Assembly: GCA_030765045.1 (NCBI GenBank)
Contig: CM060961.1
Coordinates: 30,735,305-30,799,304, forward strand
Length of the DNA stretch: 64,000 nucleotides
Origin: Tenodera sinensis
Lineage: Eukaryota > Arthropoda > Insecta > Mantodea > Mantidae
Direction of reading: 5' to 3'
The notes below the pieces were generated by a model, which ran no database searches, had not been told where the DNA came from, and was given only the letters and a program-made list of their open reading frames with translations. Shown here in pieces: positions 58,163 through 64,000 of the stretch (the first letter of the stretch is position 1; each line of letters begins with the position of its first letter). Made by a program: the position numbers and the translations under genes.

Positions 58163-60791
58163 TTTGAGAGGTAGAACTGGAACAAAAAATTAATTTAAAC
58201 TGGTTAATTTGAACAAAAAACATAGTGCCCAGTGGATGACAAAAGGTATACGTACATCTAACGAAAGACTACATTTCTTAAGCAAACTCATAAAAGAAAC
58301 AGACACAACAGAATCATTTAGACAATACTTTCTAGAATATAAACGAATGTATAAAAAGGTTATTAGAAATGCAAAACGACTATATAATGACAAACTAATA
58401 GCAAACTCAACAAACAAATCAAAAACTGCCTGGAATATTATCAATCAAGAAATACAAATGCAAACAAATAAGTATCCAGATTATAACCTTAAAGATGAGA
58501 ATCAAACAATATCAGACCCTACAGAAATAGCCAAAATGTTTAATAATTATTTTGTACAAGTATCAAAAAGTTTATTAAATCAATCTTCAGTACAAACTCA
58601 TAAACATATATTAAATGGAAGAAATTCTTATCCTACTATTTTCTTAGTGCCTGTAACAGAAGATGAATTAATATCTATAATAAAAAACATGAAAAATAAA
58701 AAATCCTATGGGTTAGATGGCTGCTCCAACTTCATGATAAAAGCATGTGCAAATCACTTACTAAAACCACTCTGTTATGTAATAAATCTATCTATAAAGG
58801 AAGGGTGTTTTCCAGAGTGTCTTAAGGTTGCAAAAGTAAAACCATTATTTAAAAAGGGACTAAAAACTGAAACAAAAAACTATAGGCCGATTTCTCTCTT
58901 ATCCCCTTTCTCTAAAGTACTAGAAAAAATTATATACAACAGAATATTAAACTTCATCTCAAAATTAAATATTCTTTCTCTATGTCAACACGGTTTTCAA
59001 AAGGGCAAATCCACCACTACAGCATTGATTCAATTTTGTGATGCTATCTATAAAAGATTAGATGATTCAGAACATTGTGTAGGAATTTTCCTTGATCTAT
59101 CAAAAGCATTCGACCTCGTCAATCACAAAATTCTACTTCGGAAACTAAGCGACTATGGAATAAGAGGTGTAGCTCATAACTGGTTCAATTCATACCTAAC
59201 AAACAGGAAACAAGTAGTGGAAATAGATTATTTTAATGATTGCACAAAGGAGCTGAAATCTTTTTTATCAGAGGAACGCACAATTGATTGCGGAGTTCCG
59301 CAAGGTTCAGTCTTAGGCCCATTATTGTTTCTTTTATATATAAATGATCTTGTTGATAACAATCAAAATAACAGTATAAAATACTTAATATTTGCAGATG
59401 ATACCAGTATACTAACATCAGGAAAAAATGATGACACTTTAAAAATAAATATTAACGCAGTCACATTACACACAGCTTCTTGGTTTAATGAAAATAGTCT
59501 ATGTCTAAATAAGGAGAAGTGTTTAGCTGTAGGATTTCATCACATAAACAACAAATCATTAAACTTTCCTACCATACAGCTAGAAGGAACAAATATAAAA
59601 TATTCAAATAAGTAAAAATTTTTAGGATTATATATTGATGAAAATCTCAGTTGGAAACCTCATATTAATGAATTAATTAAAAAACTAGGTCAAATCTGCT
59701 TCCAAATTAACATTTTGAAACACTCAGTGAGCAAAAATGCACTTAGGGTCATGTATTTCTCCAAATTTCACTCCTTAATTTCATACGGAATATCCTTGTG
59801 GGGAAATAGTAGCGAAGCTATTAAAATATTCAAATTACAAAAAAGGGTCATTAGAATTATTCTCAGTTTACCTTTTATTGTCAGCTGCAAACCATTCTTT
59901 AAAGAACTAAACATTTTGCCATTGCCCTGTATATACTTATATGAAACAATTGTACTAGTGCAAACACACATCAAAGATTTTACCACCAATTCTGAAATTC
60001 ACAAGAGAAAAATCTAAATTACATCTAACCCCACATAACAAAAAATTGTTTGAAAATAGTTTTTACTACAGAGGCATTAAATATTACAACAAATTACCCA
60101 TTGAAGTAAAAAATATAAATTCCATTCACCGTTTCAAAAAACATCTCAAGCAATTTTTGATGGAAAAGTGTTATTATTCAACTGATGAGTTTTTGCATTG
60201 TTGAGGTAAATGCAGATCTAAGGATGTAAGCGGTGAAACAGTATCTGGTACAAGGTGTCCTTTGTAGTCTGGAGGATTTTGATCTTGAGTTTTAGATGAG
60301 GGTTTATAGATAGATTGTGCCTGTGAATATTATGTATGTAAGTACTATATTTGTAAGTAGTTTTTTTAGTGACACAACCACAACATGTATATGTTTTTAT
60401 GGTTGAAAAAATAAATAAATAAAATAAATAAACTTAAAAATTTAATGCCACAGCTGGGAACCACAAACCCTCCGATTACTAGGTACTCTAACCATTAAGC
60501 TACTGTGACAACCTGCCAGAACGACATTGAATTCTCAAACCAGTGTAAAAACACCAACAGCAAGTTTGTTGGCATAAATAAATAATAATTACCATCTGAA
60601 GGTTATTTAATCCCAGGACATACAGGACTTGAAATAGTAAGTCACCATTGGGGTAATTGTCTCTATGTGAGACTGCCTTTGTGGTTTACCGGGAAAAATA
60701 CGAACTGTAGTTCTACCTCTCAAACATTGCCCACACATGGCTTGTGTGTTTAAAAACACCAGCAGTAAGTTTTTTGGCATAAATAAATAAT
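58163..60791. mobile_element. tRNA-derived family A, split by a LINE
   Basis: The fixed end gagaggtagaactggaac is at 58165-58182. The rest resumes after the LINE at about 60430 (cttaaaaatttaatgccac, reversed core), inverts near 60544, and ends in plus orientation with ATAAATAAATAAT. Flanks aatgacccatt (58151) and aatgatccatt (about 60790) look like a slightly mutated duplication. Confidence 0.8.
58185..60425 (+). mobile_element. Jockey/CR1-type LINE, ORF2 3' two thirds, inserted in family A
   Basis: A 468-codon frame starts upstream of the RT (LHFLSKLIKETDTTESFRQY, KSKTAWNIINQEI) and has VAKVKPLFKKGLKTETKNYR, HGFQKGKSTTTALIQF, FLDLSKAFDLVN, CGVPQGSVLGPLLFLLYIND and catalytic FADDTSI. One TAA at 59613-59615 interrupts before KFLGLYIDENLSWKPHINEL, still in frame. 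A one-base shift near 60005 precedes KYYNKLPIEVKNINSIHRFK and YYSTDEFLHC. The tail is (AAATA)n. No RNase H. The 5' endonuclease domain is missing. Confidence 0.93.
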
Positions 60792-61294
60792 AATGATCCA
60801 TTGTGTATTTTCTTGTCTAAGAATAAATTAAGTTACTCAGTCATAGAGAATTTACATATTTATATATAGGAAATGTTTCATTAATCTAAATTATTTTATT
60901 GCAGACCATATTGTCACATTCTTGTCCAATTGCGCATGACTCTTCCAACAATTCCGCACAGGAAGAGAAATGACTCAGATTTGAGATTACAAAAACAGTA
61001 TTCTGGATACTATTTAAACATCTACTCTTAAACTTGACTTTAGACACTGTTTAATGTTAAATATTGTCTTTACAATATAGCTATAATTCTTATACACTGC
61101 TTAACTTCAGTCATTATCTAATATATCATTCTGCTATTGGCTCTTTATCTTTGAGTAAACTTATTTTCCTCAGAAGTAATTGTTAGTAGCCATTTCCTTA
61201 AAACCAATGACCTTTTCAATTATTTGTCTTTGTCATCTATAGTAAACATTACAGCAAAATCTCCTTTAAATAATTTATTTTCTGTACCTAACAG

Positions 61295-61493
61295 GAATGT
61301 TTCCAGTCATTGTTGGCTCTTCTACAGTGGAGTTGGAATACTTTCAAAGCTGGCCTAATTGACATATCGCACATTAGCAGTTCAACTTCTGGTCACCTGG
61401 CAGCACTGCTAGACTTAGAAAGATTGGTATACATCAGTAGAGCTAGTTTAAGGTTGCTGAGAACCTACACCAATGAAATTTATCCTAATCAAG
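61295..61493 (+). CDS. hiw: Highwire/MYCBP2 ortholog, exon following PHR domain 1
   Basis: It reads ECFQSLLALLQWSWNTFKAG, then HISSSTSGHLAALLDLERLV and LRLLRTYTNEIYPNQ. The family pattern ECF-SLL-LL-WSW is clear, as is LLDLERL...LRLLR-YT-EIYP, a helical segment after the first PHR domain. Acceptor taacag and donor CAAG|GTGAGC; entry phase 0, exit phase 1, so the coding region continues beyond this window. Counting from 1235, the chain is about 843 codons without a stop. The second PHR domain, the DOC domain and the C-terminal RING/Cys-relay centre are not in the window. Confidence 0.96.
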
Positions 61494-61499
61494 GTGAGC

Positions 61500-61712
61500 A
61501 TTTTAACAGCATACTCCAATGTCTGAATAGAACCAGTCAATCAGTGTATTTTGAAGCTGAATTTAATATGTATGCCCAAGCCATATTACTTATTGAATAT
61601 TTTCAAAATACATACACTTTATTTTGTTATATTCATTATAATCTATAAATTTATCTTATGCATGTATTTATTTTACATCTTTTATTTTATTCATAACATA
61701 ATTTTGATAATG
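61500..61712. other. Intron following the last exon, nothing recognised
   Basis: Short AT-rich stretch before a mariner. The intron continues past it to the right edge. Confidence 0.5.
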
Positions 61713-61714
61713 TA

Positions 61715-63032
61715 CGAGGTGTGGCAATAAAGAAACCAGAGTGGTAGTGGTGCACACTTCTGGCTTCTACAATGACAGAGAAGAGTGGGGGATTGGCCTT
61801 GGGACTCTCCCTCACACACATAAAATTTTACACTGTTTGGCAGTTAGTCGGTTTCTGAGCTGTCTTAGAAATGGATCGTGTGTCTGAGCTTCATTGGAAT
61901 TATGCCATGGTCTAAAGTAGAATGTGTTAACATCATATTTCTCACAAAACTTGGAAAACCTGCCACAGAAACTTGTGATTTGTTGAAACAAGTTTATGGT
62001 GATCAGTATCTATCTCATATGCAAACTTTCGAGTGGGTTAAGAAGTTTAAGGACAGTAGGGAAGATGTCCAAAGTGATCCAAAATCAGTCAGTCCTTCCA
62101 GTGTAAAAACTGAAAAGAATGTGGAGAAGGCTGGTAGAATTGTTCTAAAAGATTGCCACCTGAGCATTTGAGCAATTTCATAACTTTCCTGTATCAATAA
62201 GGAAACACAGATTTTGCACAATGATCTGGGCATGCCAAAGGTTTCTGCTAAAGTGGTACCAAGAATCCTCACAACTGAGCAAAAGTGACATTGAGTGAGT
62301 GAACTGCTGTGCTGACACCCTTGAAAACATTGAAAATGACCCTGATTAACTCTGCAAAGTAATTACATGTGATGAAACGTGGATATGCCAATATAATCCA
62401 GAGACTAAGCGACAATCCATGCATTGGAAGAGCCCTCAATTCCCTAGGAAGAAGAAAGCGTGCAGGAGCAAACCAGAATTTAAAGCAATGATAATTATCG
62501 ACATTTAAAAACACATTCTACTCAAACTTACTCGTAATAATATTTAAAACAGCACTAGTTTCGGAGAGGGTCCTCTCCATCATTCAGTTGTTCCATCGAC
62601 TAGTATTGTTTTAAATGGAAGAATCACTCATGGATTCTTCATCAGCATAATGCACCCATCGCTCATGGATTCTTCACCAGCATAATGCACTTGCCCATAA
62701 TACGATGTCTGTGAAGAGGTTTTTGTCGAAAAACAACATCCCGGTGACGGAACATCCACCATATTTGCCAGGCCTAGCACCTTGCGACTTTTTTTCTCTT
62801 CTCTAAAGTGAAGTCTGTGTTCAAAGGGACCAGATTCGAGTCCATAGATGCAGTGAAGGAAAAGCAACGAGACTGCTAAACAGCATAACAGAAAAAGACT
62901 GCAGCACTGCTTCCAACAGTGAAAATTTGCATGGAGTGGTGCAGGGATCGGGGAGGGGACATTTCAGTTGTGTAAACTTTTTCGATAAAGAGTTAGACTA
63001 TTAGTCCAATTTCTTTATTGCCACACCCTGTG
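61715..63032 (+). mobile_element. mariner transposon, complete ends, decayed
   Basis: Ends cgaggtgtggcaataaagaa and, reversed, cacagggtgtggcaataaag are flanked by TA (61713-61714, 63033-63034). At 1318 bp it has the usual mariner size. Readable parts: NIIFLTKLGKPATETCDLLK, VYGDQYLSHMQTFEWVKKFK and VEKAGRIVLKDCHLSI, then with shifts VITCDETWICQYNPETK and LAPCDFF. Many stops and frameshifts. A foreign 100-base segment at about 62505-62620 and a direct duplication of gctcatggattcttcac (62625-62690) add to the damage. Confidence 0.9.
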
Positions 63033-63039
63033 TAGTTGC

Positions 63040-63515
63040 TCTGTAATTATTATAAAGTTATAATATTTAAGTTTGAAGGCTCAAAGCCTCATTGTCACAG
63101 CAATCATATAATTATTAATCACAATATTTACTTAAAAAGCAAAAGTAGCATGGAATGGTAAATTAATAATTGGTAAATCATATTCAACCACCCCTTCCAG
63201 ATTTCACTATGGTGTACCAGTACTATCCTCATAGCATATGAAATGGATGGATGCAGATTCACATGGTTGCACTAATTGGAACAGATATTGGTTTTATTCA
63301 TGTCCATCTCATTTAAATACAATTGTAAATATAGTTAAAGAATTGATTATTGAGGATCCGTGTGTGGATGTATAGATTTTGAACAGTGAATGAATTACAA
63401 ATAATGTACCCACAGACATGAATCATTGTGTTATAATTAGAGACAGGCAAAATATGAAAAAAAAATTCCCAAACTATTATGAAATATATATTTTAAAGCC
63501 AAAACATTAAACACT
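63040..63515. other. Intron remainder, nothing recognised
   Basis: AT-rich; no recognised feature. Confidence 0.45.
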
Positions 63516-63516
63516 T

Positions 63517-64000
63517 AGAATAGAATAGAATAGAATTTATTGTGATTCAATACAGTGAGATTCATAATTGAATCATGTCAATAATATATACATTGGATTG
63601 CATTACAGCTTAAAACACAAATAAAGTGGAACAATCAATTATTTACAATAAATACTCTTCAATAGTATAATAGACTCTATCTATCAGAAAATTGTGCAAA
63701 GCTTTTTTAAATTTACAATCATTTTTTACAAGTTTAATTTCTTTTGGTAAAGCATTATAGAATTTTACCCCCATAAAACTAGGCATCCTCTCATAAAGAC
63801 GAAGCCTGTGACCCTTAAAGTAAAAATCATTCTTATTTCTTTTATCGTAATTATGATTATCAGAATTAACTGACATTTGTGTTTTGAACTTTTTTAAGTA
63901 CAGGATGGTTTTATATATGTAAAGACTGGGAAGTGTTAGGATCTTTAACTGTCTGAAGGAGTGCCTACAAGATTCATTGCTTGCAAGATTAGCAAGGTAC
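63517..64000 (-). mobile_element. Jockey/CR1-type LINE, 3' end, running off the window
   Basis: The minus strand gives SCRHSFRQLKILTLPSLYIY, NDFYFKGHRLRLYERMPSFM and VKFYNALPKEIKLVKND, ending VYYTIEEYLL. The 3' tail is a (TAGAA)n microsatellite at 63517-63536. No stop interrupts the visible frame. Its body lies beyond the right edge. Confidence 0.88.

Noticed and set aside
60903..60985. Possible extra hiw exon after a good acceptor (ttttattgcag)
   Set aside because: The frame demanded by the previous exon meets a stop (TGA) after about 22 codons, no family motif is present, and the exons at 56373 and 61295 join directly into the expected SR-ECFQSLL sequence.
1..64000. CRISPR array, prokaryotic operon or phage features
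   Set aside because: No spaced short repeats of CRISPR form; the gene structure has spliceosomal introns and the mobile elements are of metazoan type.

Overview
The window looks like nuclear DNA from an insect with a large, repeat-filled genome; a cockroach, termite or other polyneopteran is my inference, not something the sequence proves. It holds one host gene, read on the plus strand for the whole 64 kb: the ortholog of Drosophila highwire (hiw), vertebrate MYCBP2/PAM and worm rpm-1, a giant neuronal E3 ubiquitin ligase. I find 13 well-supported exons (1235 to 61493) plus one less certain exon at the left edge. Reading phases agree across all 12 joins between the 13 exons and give about 843 uninterrupted codons. 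They cover RCC1-like repeats, an acidic and Cys-rich insert, two more RCC1 repeats, and the first PHR beta-sandwich domain. Both ends of the gene, including the C-terminal RING/Cys-relay catalytic part, lie outside the window.

All the rest is intron, and much of it is mobile DNA. (1) Non-LTR retrotransposons: three 5'-truncated copies of one RNase H-bearing I-group LINE (420-846, 14650-15700, 35948-38149), each with a perfect 13-17 bp target duplication; a related LINE (5712-7200) with short 3' scraps elsewhere; and several Jockey/CR1-type LINEs (49500-50985, 54140-54590, 58185-60425, 63517 to the right edge). (2) Penelope-like elements (PLEs) with GIY-YIG nuclease ends at 23128-24545, 33990-34900, 44745-45690 and 46520-46990, plus several detached PLE termini. 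(3) DNA transposons: a hAT with an 8 bp duplication (3610-5034), a possible piggyBac-type element (16518-17534), two pogo/Tigger-type elements (20120-21253, 31469-32244), a palindromic Tc1/mariner-like pair (18568-19566), a mariner split by a LINE (49056-51295) and a decayed full-length mariner (61715-63032). (4) tRNA-derived retroposons of at least three families. (5) A degenerate tandem repeat (28800-30985).

The most unusual element is the commonest tRNA-derived repeat, called family A here. It has perfect pol III A and B boxes and a 325 bp head-to-tail unit. Most insertions are palindromic: one end is an ATAAATAAATAAT tail and the other is always an inverted copy that stops at the same motif (GAGAGGTAG). 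Short direct repeats flank the whole composite. A five-unit inverted tandem array at 52111-53585 is bounded by a perfect 15 bp duplication, so it appears to have entered as one piece. The local PLE ends show the same palindromic layout (25471-25821, 12 bp duplication). I infer that family A may be a non-autonomous passenger of a PLE, or uses a twin-priming mechanism at a fixed internal site.

Nested insertions give a relative order of events: family B into family A, family A into PLEs, a Jockey/CR1-type LINE into family A, and another LINE into a mariner. None of the recognised insertions interrupts one of the 13 supported exons. A 50 bp PLE-end insertion lies at the edge of the uncertain first exon.
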